Assembly: GCA_910576655.1 (NCBI GenBank)
Contig: CAJTJC010000001.1
Span: 124,001 to 188,000, forward strand
Direction of reading: 5' to 3'
Length of the DNA stretch: 64,000 nucleotides
From: an uncultured Christensenella sp.
GTDB lineage: Bacteria; Bacillota; Clostridia; Christensenellales; Borkfalkiaceae
The notes beneath the pieces are model-generated. The model saw nothing but the letters and a program-made list of their open reading frames with translations, did no database searches and had not been told where the DNA came from. Both the position numbers and the translations under genes were made by a program. This document shows, in pieces, positions 1 to 6,915 of this stretch (the stretch's first letter is position 1; each line of letters opens with the position of its first letter).

Positions 1-318
1 TAGTCTTTCAACCTCGAACAGCAAACCGCTCCGAGTCCCTTCCTTTATGCCCGCACCTTTGCCTGCGACCGATATGTCTTGGCACGGAAAAGAGTATGTC
101 CAAAAGTCGGCGTCCGAGAGAGCTTCGATTCCACGTATATCTCCGAGATTGTTGACCTTACCGTGTATCGCCTCGTAGCTTTGAATTGCGTACTTGTCGA
201 TTTCGGATATCGCAACAACTTTGTGCGGCACTCCGATATTCTTCAAGGCTTGCGTTTGGCTGCCGATACCTGCGAACAGTTCAATAAGTCGCAACGGGGT
301 TTGCTCCGTGTATTCCAT
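1..318 (-). CDS. DNA (cytosine-5) methyltransferase, N-terminal part
   Basis: This gene methylates cytosine at C5 in DNA and probably protects phage DNA. It is cut by the left edge, so about 106 N-terminal residues are visible. Motif I reads LFAGIGSQTQAL, and the acidic ISEIDKYA segment that binds the S-adenosylmethionine ribose follows. Motif IV carries the catalytic cysteine in FPCQDIS, followed by AGKGAGIKEGTRSGLLFE. The ATG overlaps the TAA of the terminase small subunit (TAATG), and GGGAGGTGG lies upstream, so the two are translationally coupled. Target-recognition domain and sequence specificity lie outside the window. Confidence 0.9.
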   Translation of the reverse strand, partial: MEYTEQTPLRLIELFAGIGSQTQALKNIGVPHKVVAISEIDKYAIQSYEAIHGKVNNLGDIRGIEALSDADFWTYSFPCQDISVAGKGAGIKEGTRSGLLFEVERL

Positions 319-815
319 TAACCACCACCTCCCAATAATTTCTCCATAATGTCGTCATTCGGGTTTTTCTCATCCCACTTTGTAAGTTTGCTTTCCCTTA
401 CAACGAGATAAATCTTGCCCCATACCTCGTTCGTTTGTTTTAGGTATTGCTGTGCCATCGCAACGAACGGCGACGGCATTGCTTTGCCGTTCGTTGGATC
501 TTTCACGAGCAAGCCGTGCTTTGTGTTCATCTCTTCGCACTCCAACCACCGAGCCTTGCAAAACGCATACTCTTCGAGGTTGTAAGGCAGTATTCCCGTA
601 GTGCAACCAACTGCTTTCAGCCACGCATACACCGTGCGGTAGATTTCCTTTGCCCTTGCCGATAAATAAGTCGGCGGTTCGCTCGGCAGTTCTACACCCT
701 CCGCCGCAAAGTTCACGACTTCGACGGGACGCCTGCCGGGATTGCCCTCCAATATCTTTTGGGCGGCGGCTTTCTTCGGTCTGCCTGCTCCGACTCTTCG
801 TCCTCCGCTTGCCAT
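318..815 (-). CDS. Phage terminase small subunit (P27-like)
   Basis: The small terminase subunit recognises phage DNA and starts packaging with the large subunit. The 165-residue protein begins with a basic GRRVGAGRPKK stretch typical of P27-family small terminases. A helical body rich in E, Y and W follows, and it ends in a GGGG tail. An upstream in-frame start (896) exists, but it falls in the terminator hairpin at 866-894. AAAGGGGGAAAT directly precedes the ATG at 815, so 815 is chosen. The large subunit, portal and structural genes would lie left of the window. Confidence 0.82.
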   Translation of the reverse strand: MASGGRRVGAGRPKKAAAQKILEGNPGRRPVEVVNFAAEGVELPSEPPTYLSARAKEIYRTVYAWLKAVGCTTGILPYNLEEYAFCKARWLECEEMNTKHGLLVKDPTNGKAMPSPFVAMAQQYLKQTNEVWGKIYLVVRESKLTKWDEKNPNDDIMEKLLGGGG

Positions 816-865
816 ATTTCCCCCTTTGATTTTTTGATTGTTTGATTTATTTTGATTTTCAAGGC

Positions 866-894
866 AAATAAAAAAGGGGCGGTTGCCCGTCCCC
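866..894 (-). terminator. Intrinsic terminator upstream of the terminase genes
   Basis: On the minus strand a GGGGACGGGCAACCGCCCC hairpin is followed by TTTTTTATTTGCC. It separates the late genes (terminase, methyltransferase) from the genes to its right, so late expression would need antitermination or a promoter inside 816-865. The 13-base tail is the same as that of the terminator at 8961-9001, apart from one extra T there. Confidence 0.7.
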
Positions 895-1081
895 AATACT
901 TCGTATTGCCTTTTTCAATTTTGATTTTTTCGTTTGATTTTTGATTTTGCGAAAATTCGCGTTTGACTGCGGCCCCGCTGTTAGGGGTTGAATTCGTAGA
1001 GATTGACCTCCCCCTACCCCTTACGAAACGATAAAGGTCAGACCGCTTTGCTCGGTCTGACCTTGCCGTTCCCTCGCTTCC

Positions 1082-1348
1082 TTAATCCGCCCCGCAGTCA
1101 TGGCAAAACCTTTTGCCTGTCAGCGGATTAAAATCGATTTCATGTAGCGGACGAATGTTTCCGCATTTATCGCAGTAATCGCATCTCTGGTCATCATAGA
1201 TAATCCATACCACTTTCGGTTCGTTCTCCCCGTCGCTGGCGGTTAAGATATAAATGTCTTTTCCGTCTTTAGTTCCTTTGTGGACTTCGCCGTCTTTCGA
1301 GGTGATATCCACTACTCCGATTTTGCTTGCAAGTTCTTTTACTGTCAT
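1082..1348 (-). CDS. Small phage protein with C-terminal zinc ribbon
   Basis: I do not recognise this 88-residue protein. Its first half is a small beta-rich domain. The C-terminal 35 residues carry CDYCDKCG and then CHDCG, two Cys pairs in zinc-ribbon spacing. GGAGGGTTAATT precedes the ATG. It lies between the HNH endonuclease and the terminase small subunit in the same orientation, a usual place for small phage DNA-binding accessory proteins. Function is unknown. Confidence 0.65.
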   Translation of the reverse strand: MTVKELASKIGVVDITSKDGEVHKGTKDGKDIYILTASDGENEPKVVWIIYDDQRCDYCDKCGNIRPLHEIDFNPLTGKRFCHDCGAD

Positions 1349-1458
1349 AATTAACCCTCCAGATTTTTTTGGGGTACTTGCTTGCCCCTTGTTATGGTCA
1401 ACTATACCGTAATCGCTTGCAAGAGCCCAGCGAAATTGCGTAGAAAAAACTCACTTTT

Positions 1459-1830
1459 TCAATAATTTTTTTTGCCGAATCTGCTGCCTTCTTCAACCGA
1501 CTTTCGGCTGTGGCAACTCCAACAGAGGCTTTGCAAATTACTCGGTGCGAACTTATCTCCGCCTTGCTTGATAGGCACTATATGGTCAACCATAGTTGCC
1601 TTTGTTCGTTTCCCTTCTTTCAGGCATTCCTCGCAAAACGGATGAGCTTCCAACTGTTTCTTTCTCGCATATCTCCATTCGGGTGTCTTATAAAAATTCT
1701 TTGTAAAGTCATCCCTGCCGTAGAGATTGTATTGCTTATCCGTCAACCGCTTATGCTCTTCACAGTATTGCCCGTCCACAAGCCGTGGACAGCCGGGATA
1801 ACTGCACGGACGTTTCGGTTTATTCGGCAT
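1459..1830 (-). CDS. HNH endonuclease
   Basis: This 123-residue protein is an HNH nuclease of the type found next to phage terminase small subunits, where such enzymes support DNA packaging. An N-terminal Cys set (CSYPGCPRLVDGQYCEEH) and a second pair (FCEECLKEG) precede the HNH core. The core has DHIVPIKQGGD, then SNLQSLCWSCHSRKS with the zinc-binding Cys pair and the final His. GGAGGAATAAACAA lies before the ATG. Its position directly upstream of the packaging genes fits that role. Confidence 0.88.
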   Translation of the reverse strand: MPNKPKRPCSYPGCPRLVDGQYCEEHKRLTDKQYNLYGRDDFTKNFYKTPEWRYARKKQLEAHPFCEECLKEGKRTKATMVDHIVPIKQGGDKFAPSNLQSLCWSCHSRKSVEEGSRFGKKNY

Positions 1831-1861
1831 TTGTTTATTCCTCCGTTTTTAATCGGGTAAC

Positions 1862-1935
1862 GCAAGAAAGGCAACCGCCGTTCCTACCGCTTTTATTCGC
1901 TTGGGATGCTTCCCCGTGAACCGTGCCTTTCTTGC
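1862..1935. repeat. Perfect 12-bp inverted repeat with 50-nt loop
   Basis: GCAAGAAAGGCA (1862-1873) and TGCCTTTCTTGC (1924-1935) are exact inverted copies in the 176-bp gap between the HNH gene and the sigma-like regulator. No T-run follows on either strand. It may be an RNA structure or a protein-binding site at the junction of the early and late transcripts. Confidence 0.5.
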
Positions 1936-2006
1936 TCTCCCCAAGATTATCATATCACGGGTTTCGTTCTCTTTCGTATGAATTTCGTTCTCCGCCGTTC
2001 TCTTTT

Positions 2007-2291
2007 TCAATCGCTCATAATACTTGCAATCGCTTTTTCGACAACTTTCACTCTTTTATACATTCCCGTCTTGCTGTAGCCGAACCGTCTGGCGACTTCC
2101 GCATACGACTTGTTTTCGAAAAATAACAGGCGGATTATGTGGTAGTCGTTTTCGGGCAAGACGCTAATGCTTTTTTCGAGCCGTTCGACGTCTTGGCATA
2201 TACTGTCGGTAGCCAACCCACTTTCCACCTTTCCTTTGTAGATGCGAAACTCTTTCAAGTATTTGGCTATCTGTTCCGTCGTATATTGCAT
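2007..2291 (-). CDS. Phage sigma-70 region-4-like transcription regulator
   Basis: The 94-residue protein resembles the sigma-like, ArpU/RinA-type late regulators of Firmicutes phages. A helical N-terminus is followed by an HTH read as SYAEVARRFGYSKTGMYKRV, matching sigma-70 region 4 in spacing. These proteins switch on late packaging genes, which lie directly downstream here. AAGGAGGTGGTAA precedes the ATG and an in-frame TAA abuts it. Both lie inside the 3' part of the preceding open frame, giving a 128-bp overlap. Confidence 0.7.
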   Translation of the reverse strand: MQYTTEQIAKYLKEFRIYKGKVESGLATDSICQDVERLEKSISVLPENDYHIIRLLFFENKSYAEVARRFGYSKTGMYKRVKVVEKAIASIMSD

Positions 2292-2730
2292 TTACCACCT
2301 CCTTCGGCAGTCCCACCAAAGAAAAAACCGCCATCTGTCCTATCTCGCCCCGTCTTCGGGCTTCCCTTAATTCGATTACCCAATCGCTTTTATCGTCGGG
2401 GTTTACTTTCGTTTTTAACCAATTACGGATTTGACCGTCTTGTTCGAGTTCCTCCGTCCATTCCTCCGCCGGGCAGACTCCCGACAGCTCCCACATCTGC
2501 ATACAACCGAACCTTTCGCCCTTGTAAAAGAACAGCATCAGCATCCGTTCGGTCGCCTCGTCATAATACTTGACACGGAAATAGTAACCGTAAAACCGAA
2601 CCGTTTTATTGTTTATGTACTCTTCGGTTTCCCGTTTGATATCTGCTGTCGGCAGCGGACGGCTGAATTCGCTCTCGTAGTCGAACCGAGCCTCCGCCGT
2701 TATCAAAACCTTGTTGATTACCGTTTCCAT
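2164..2730 (-). CDS. Phage protein of unknown function, 3' end overlapping the regulator
   Basis: I do not recognise this protein (188 residues as read). The first 140 residues look like an ordinary alpha/beta domain, with aromatic stretches such as VRFYGYYFRVKYYD and FFYKGERFGCMQMWEL. The last 45 residues run through the start of the sigma-like gene and end in a very basic RRRTARKKH tail that looks like out-of-frame translation. A T6 run lies at 2322-2327 on the coding strand. Skipping one base there would end the protein at the TAA just before the next ATG, at about 148 residues. AGAGGTGGCA sets the start at 2730. Confidence 0.55.
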   Translation of the reverse strand: METVINKVLITAEARFDYESEFSRPLPTADIKRETEEYINNKTVRFYGYYFRVKYYDEATERMLMLFFYKGERFGCMQMWELSGVCPAEEWTEELEQDGQIRNWLKTKVNPDDKSDWVIELREARRRGEIGQMAVFSLVGLPKEVVNAIYDGTDSQILERVSHLQRKGGKWVGYRQYMPRRRTARKKH

Positions 2731-2738
2731 TGCCACCT

Positions 2739-3026
2739 CTACTCTTTTTCAAATGCCGTTATTATGCTCCGCACCTCTTCAACCGTTCTCACGACCACGG
2801 CGTATCCGCCTGCTTTTATGATTTGCTTTATCGTCATCTCCTGCAAAACGGTCGGCTTGTTTTTCCCGACTTTACATTCAAAGGCGATAAATCTTCCCTT
2901 GTAACAGACAATTAAATCGGGTATTCCCGCCGTTCCGTACATCCCGCCGTGTTCCTTCCAAAAGAACAGATTCGGCACGGTTTTCATGTATTCGCTTATC
3001 TTGCGAATCAAATCGCTTTCTTTCAT
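2739..3026 (-). CDS. VRR-NUC domain nuclease
   Basis: This 95-residue single-domain protein has the VRR-NUC (PD-D/E-x-K) core: GIPDLIVCYKGRFIAFECK supplies the D, the E and the catalytic K. The family acts as structure-specific or Holliday-junction nucleases in phage replication modules. The open frame extends 25 codons further upstream, but AAAGGAGCGGAT precedes the ATG at 3026 and the extra part reads into the GTGTCCAA repeats. So 3026 is chosen. Confidence 0.88.
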   Translation of the reverse strand: MKESDLIRKISEYMKTVPNLFFWKEHGGMYGTAGIPDLIVCYKGRFIAFECKVGKNKPTVLQEMTIKQIIKAGGYAVVVRTVEEVRSIITAFEKE

Positions 3027-3046
3027 ATCCGCTCCTTTCACAAACG

Positions 3047-3281
3047 CAAGTGTCCCAAGTGTCCAAGCGTCCAAAAGGACATATTTTCTAAAAGGACACA
3101 AACCTCGTCTTGTGGATTTTTACTTTATCTGGGTTTTTCGTGCTTTTTTGTTGGACACTTGATGTTGCTGTTCGTAGGGTTAAGTGTCCAACTTTTTAGG
3201 GCAAAGCGTCCGTGTTTTAGGCTTTATCGGCTGTTTTTACCGAGTTTCGGCGGTTTTTGGACACTTGGACACATTGGACAC
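3047..3281. repeat. Cluster of GTGTCCAA repeats, candidate phage replication origin
   Basis: The gap between the primase-helicase gene and the VRR-NUC gene holds at least eight copies or close variants of AAGTGTCCAA/TTGGACACTT. They are at 3047-3055, 3056-3064, 3065-3072, 3151-3161, 3181-3191, 3203-3212, 3257-3264, 3265-3272 and 3274-3281. The left block repeats at 9 bp. The right block is in the opposite orientation, with three units in a row. The copies converge on an AT-richer centre. Placement beside the primase suggests an iteron-type origin. Confidence 0.6.
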
Positions 3282-3298
3282 ATAGTTTTGTTAGACGG

Positions 3299-5254
3299 TC
3301 AATCATCGTCGTAAATCGTCCGCTGATATCCCATCGGCGTATTTACCACGACACGGCTGAATGTGTGAGCTCTGCTACCGCTTTTGCTTGCCTTATGGTC
3401 GATACCGTCGCAATGCAGACGGTATTCATATTTCGATATTAACTTGCCCACGCCCGTCGGCGATTCCGAGAGCTGCTTGCCCGTTATATCGAACACCGCT
3501 TTCATCAAGTCGTTCGCCGAACCTTTCCATCCGCCCATCGGATTTCGCTTGATGAGTTCTTTGATTGTGATCACGATAGGACTGTTTTCGTATTCCTGCC
3601 GTTCTCGCTTCGCCGCTATCTCTTCCGCAGTTCCCCGCACTTCCCACACGAAGTCGTATTTATTGAACGCTATGACAAGGTCGCTTTGCTGAATATCACG
3701 TCCCGTCATTGACAGTATGGCGTCTTCGTCCATACGCTTTTTCTTCGAGATGATAAAAATCGAGTCGGCGGCACCCATCAGAGCGGTACTTCCCGATATC
3801 ATGTTGAATACGTCCGAATCATCGGCGAGCTTGCGGAGGTGATGCACGAATAGCAAGCATATTTTCTGCTTGTCGGCAAACTCTTTCAAAGCACCCATTT
3901 CACGGTAGTCGCCGCTGTACACCGACTCGTTCTTCACTACCTTTCCACGCACCTTTTGCAAGGTGTCGATGATAACGAGCCGAATGTTCGGAAACTCTTT
4001 GAGTTCTTCCTTTATCTTTTCGAGCAGACCGCTGTCCACGGTGTCCGCCTGAATTACGAACCGTAAGTCGCTCGGCGCTTTCTTGCCCTTGAGCATTTTG
4101 TTGAGGCGGTCTTTGATTCGGCTTTTACTGTCTTCGAGTGCGTAATACAATACGCCGTTTTTCTCCGTCTTAAAGTCAAGAAACTCTTTGCCCTCTGCTA
4201 CCGCCAAGCCGAGCTGCAACATCATCCAAGACTTGCCTATCTTCGACGGCGCACACAATATTGCAAGTCCCGTCGGCAGAACGTCCTGCACTACCCACGT
4301 CGGCGGCTCTATGTATTCACTCTGCAATTCCAAAGCGTCGAAGCTGTCTTTCGCTGTGGCGAAGTGCTTGCGAACCGTCCGCTTTGCCGACTTGACGTTT
4401 TCGGCGAGTGCCTTTGCGTCCGCCATCAGCAGTTCGTTTGGATCTTTCTTATCGCCTGCGACGTTGTATAAAATGTGCGGCACTTTGAGTTTCGTCAATT
4501 CGTCCGACAGACTTTGCGATGCTTTCTGCCCCGGCTCATCGTTATCCAAGCACAGCACGAGCGGTGCATTCGGTTTCTTTGCCTTTACTTCTTTGACGAG
4601 TTTGTTCGTCCCGCCGATTCCGCAAAGCGACACCGCAGAACCGCCGCATTGACATATCGACAAGGCACACAACGGACTTTCCACGATAAAGACAGGTTCT
4701 CTGCTTGCACCCCACAACGCCTTTCGGTTAAAGAGCGGCTCCGCTCCCGCCTCTTCGGTGGTCGGCTTATAAAACTTCTTGTCGGCGATGCTCCGTGTTT
4801 GGTAGTATTTCAGCTCCGACGAATACGGCAACACGACCGAACGGTGCTTTACGTCATAACCGAGACAATATTTCTTTATGGTTGCGGCGGTCAGTCCGCG
4901 TCGTGTGAAATAATCCGTCTGCCCAACGTCACGGATGCACGATTTCAGGTAGTTCTTTATGCTTTGCCTTTTCGGACAGTCATCAATATCGATATGAAAC
5001 GACTCCGCCAAAAACTTTGCCGCCTCCAACGGTTCGCACTCTCGCATCTTTGACACAAAGGCTATGACGTCGCCCGTTTCTCCGCATCCGAAGCAAGTGA
5101 AGATATTTTTCTTGCGATCAACGGAAAACGACGGAGTTTTCTCCGCATGAAAAGGACACAGACCTTTGTCTTTACTATTCAGTTGTATGCCGAACAGCGA
5201 AACCGCCTCGGCGATATTGACTTGGTCTTTTACCTTTTCAAATATGTCCGTCAT
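3299..5254 (-). CDS. Phage primase-helicase (CHC2 zinc finger, TOPRIM, RepA-like ATPase)
   Basis: This 651-residue protein combines primase and replicative ATPase functions. Near residues 30-65 lies a DnaG-type zinc finger (CPFHAEKTPSFSV, then FTCFGCGETGDVIAF). A TOPRIM domain follows, with FIVESPLCA and LDNDEPG as catalytic acids. The second half is a RecA/RepA-type ATPase with Walker A APSKIGKSWM and a Walker B-like RLVIIDTLQ. GGAGGAAGG fixes the ATG at 5254, overlapping the TGA of the DUF4406 gene (ATGA). It lies next to the GTGTCCAA repeats, so it is the likely replication initiator. Confidence 0.9.
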   Translation of the reverse strand: MTDIFEKVKDQVNIAEAVSLFGIQLNSKDKGLCPFHAEKTPSFSVDRKKNIFTCFGCGETGDVIAFVSKMRECEPLEAAKFLAESFHIDIDDCPKRQSIKNYLKSCIRDVGQTDYFTRRGLTAATIKKYCLGYDVKHRSVVLPYSSELKYYQTRSIADKKFYKPTTEEAGAEPLFNRKALWGASREPVFIVESPLCALSICQCGGSAVSLCGIGGTNKLVKEVKAKKPNAPLVLCLDNDEPGQKASQSLSDELTKLKVPHILYNVAGDKKDPNELLMADAKALAENVKSAKRTVRKHFATAKDSFDALELQSEYIEPPTWVVQDVLPTGLAILCAPSKIGKSWMMLQLGLAVAEGKEFLDFKTEKNGVLYYALEDSKSRIKDRLNKMLKGKKAPSDLRFVIQADTVDSGLLEKIKEELKEFPNIRLVIIDTLQKVRGKVVKNESVYSGDYREMGALKEFADKQKICLLFVHHLRKLADDSDVFNMISGSTALMGAADSIFIISKKKRMDEDAILSMTGRDIQQSDLVIAFNKYDFVWEVRGTAEEIAAKRERQEYENSPIVITIKELIKRNPMGGWKGSANDLMKAVFDITGKQLSESPTGVGKLISKYEYRLHCDGIDHKASKSGSRAHTFSRVVVNTPMGYQRTIYDDD

Positions 5255-5580
5255 CCTTCCTCCAAGTTCTCCGAAAAATACCTCGTTCGGATTCCGCTCT
5301 TCCTCGCACGCTCGATCTCGGTTTTCATCCCGTCGCTTATTGTCGGCCCGAACACCCACAGCTCGGCACATAGGTCAAGGAGTTTGAGTCCCATCGCCTT
5401 TCCTCTTTCACGCTCTTTGGGATTATCGTCATTCAAAAATTGCGTGAATACCGTGTGCGGAGCAAGCGGGATGCATCCCTTTTCGTAGGCAAATCTTGCA
5501 TAGTAGTTTGCCTTTGCGATATTCTTCTGCACGTCGCCTTTTAGCGGTGAGCAGATATACACGATTTTGTTTGCTTTCAT
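5251..5580 (-). CDS. DUF4406 protein (nucleoside deoxyribosyltransferase-like)
   Basis: This 109-residue protein matches the DUF4406 family, related in fold to nucleoside 2-deoxyribosyltransferases. It shows IVYICSPLKGD, then ANYYARFAYEKGCIPLAPH, GLKLLDLCAELWVFGPTISDGM and a C-terminal helix. Such genes are common in phage replication modules and probably act on nucleotides, but their substrate is not established. The same frame is open far upstream in shadow of the next gene. AGGTGCAGG before the ATG at 5580 and the start of family similarity set the start. Confidence 0.8.
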   Translation of the reverse strand: MKANKIVYICSPLKGDVQKNIAKANYYARFAYEKGCIPLAPHTVFTQFLNDDNPKERERGKAMGLKLLDLCAELWVFGPTISDGMKTEIERARKSGIRTRYFSENLEEG

Positions 5581-5639
5581 CCTGCACCTATAAAAAAGGT
5601 ATCGGGCGGCGACGCTCCGCCGCCCTTGCCTTTGCGTTT

Positions 5640-6338
5640 TTACTCTTCGTCCAACTGCGTTACCTTTTTCGACAACGCCTTGACCTGTTCGCACATCGGA
5701 ACGATGTTTTTGAGTTCGTCCTCGGTGAGCGCCCTGTCGATGGCGAACACCGCCTGCGAATAGTTGATACCGCCGCTGTTCTGTGCCTTCTTCAAAGTAA
5801 ACTTCGTTACGACGCAGTAAGTCCCCGCATATTTTGCTCTCACGCGAACGATGTACTTTGACAATTCGCCGAGGCTCCCCGTCGGCAGCGAAAGGATAAT
5901 CGGGAGAGCTTCGCCCTCTCTCAAGAGATAAATCCTGCGTTTTTGTTTGCAAGCCTTTGCACCGTTTTTGCCAGTGCCGAACTTGCTGAACTCGCACTCG
6001 GCGCAGTTCTTGACTTCGCCCGTTTCCGCCTCGATTCCGACGTGTCCGTCCATAGAGCCGCAGTCGGGAGGATTGTTGCCGCCCGTGTACTCTTCTTTGT
6101 AATAACAGTTAATCGGGTGATGATAAAGGATTACCGCTTTGAATTCCTTGACGCTGTCGGGACTTTCGGGATCGTTGCCCGGCACTTCGAACGCAAGACC
6201 GCCGCCCGCCGGGATTTTGATTCTCTCGAACGAGGGAGTGAGTCCGTCGAGTTCATCGGCGAAAAAGTCCCCCAAGTTCACGCCCGCACCGTACTCCGCT
6301 ACTGCCTTCTCTTCCACTTTTGCCACTTCGTTTGCCAT
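5640..6338 (-). CDS. Conserved phage replication-module protein with Cys cluster
   Basis: This 232-residue protein resembles one often found beside phage helicases, whose function I cannot name firmly. The N-terminus is acidic. The centre carries NPPDCGSMDG, NCAECEFSKFGTG and KACKQKRR, four cysteines that could bind zinc. LPIILSLPTGSLGELSKYI follows, and the C-terminus is charged and helical (KKVTQLDEE). Single-stranded DNA binding is a guess based on position and acidic tail. GGAGGCATAAAAATT precedes the start. Confidence 0.6.
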   Translation of the reverse strand: MANEVAKVEEKAVAEYGAGVNLGDFFADELDGLTPSFERIKIPAGGGLAFEVPGNDPESPDSVKEFKAVILYHHPINCYYKEEYTGGNNPPDCGSMDGHVGIEAETGEVKNCAECEFSKFGTGKNGAKACKQKRRIYLLREGEALPIILSLPTGSLGELSKYIVRVRAKYAGTYCVVTKFTLKKAQNSGGINYSQAVFAIDRALTEDELKNIVPMCEQVKALSKKVTQLDEE

Positions 6339-6357
6339 AATTTTTATGCCTCCAAAT

Positions 6358-6915
6358 TTAATATTTTTTAGACTTTGTCATGCGGATACTATTTTTCTCC
6401 GCTACCTTGATTAAGCCGCCCAACCATTCGGGCAATTCCCCGTTGTTCTCGGCTATGAGTTCCTTGACCGTTGCGGTCAGCGTCTGACTGTTTATCGTGA
6501 ACAGGTCTTCGAATCCGTTTTGTTTCATCGCTTCCCACAGTTCGGGTTTGCGGTCGGGTTCGGGGGCAGGATATTCCTGCGTTACGAGCGAGAACGTCGT
6601 GCCGTCACGTTTGAAACTCGTCAGTTCTTCGTTTGTCATCAGTTCGATCATCTCTACCGTGATTCCGTCGATTTCTTCGTTTACGCTTTTCGTTTGTGCA
6701 TCCAACTCGCTCTTCTTGGCTTTTAGGTCTTTGAGCTTGTCGGACAAGATTAGTAGTTGCGTGTTCAATTTGTACCTCCCGTTTTCTATTAACGCCCTTT
6801 CAAGGGGAACGCCTTTTTTGAGTCTGCCCTCTACCGTGCTGCGATGCTGTCCGTAGAGTCTGCAGAGTTCGGCAAGCGAAAATTCCTTGCCGTATAAAAA
6901 ATATTTTTTAGCCAT
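6358..6915 (-). CDS. Phage protein with HTH-like N-terminus and central coiled coil
   Basis: The 185-residue protein begins with an HTH-like segment (FSLAELCRLYGQHRSTVEGR). A heptad-rich helix follows at about residues 50-90 (LKDLKAKKSELDAQTKSV). The C-terminal domain contains FKRDGTTFSLVTQEYPAPE and a tryptophan-rich helix. The coiled coil recalls phage Gp157/Gam-like proteins, but I cannot assign it firmly. It is preceded by GGAGGACACTCTTAA inside the end of the helicase gene and overlaps that gene by 8 bp. Confidence 0.55.
   Translation of the reverse strand: MAKKYFLYGKEFSLAELCRLYGQHRSTVEGRLKKGVPLERALIENGRYKLNTQLLILSDKLKDLKAKKSELDAQTKSVNEEIDGITVEMIELMTNEELTSFKRDGTTFSLVTQEYPAPEPDRKPELWEAMKQNGFEDLFTINSQTLTATVKELIAENNGELPEWLGGLIKVAEKNSIRMTKSKKY

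Noticed and set aside
5581..5997. Extended N-terminus of the DUF4406 frame
   Set aside because: The extension is arginine-rich and antiparallel in codon character to the real gene at 5640-6338 on the same strand in another frame. A good start lies at 5580.
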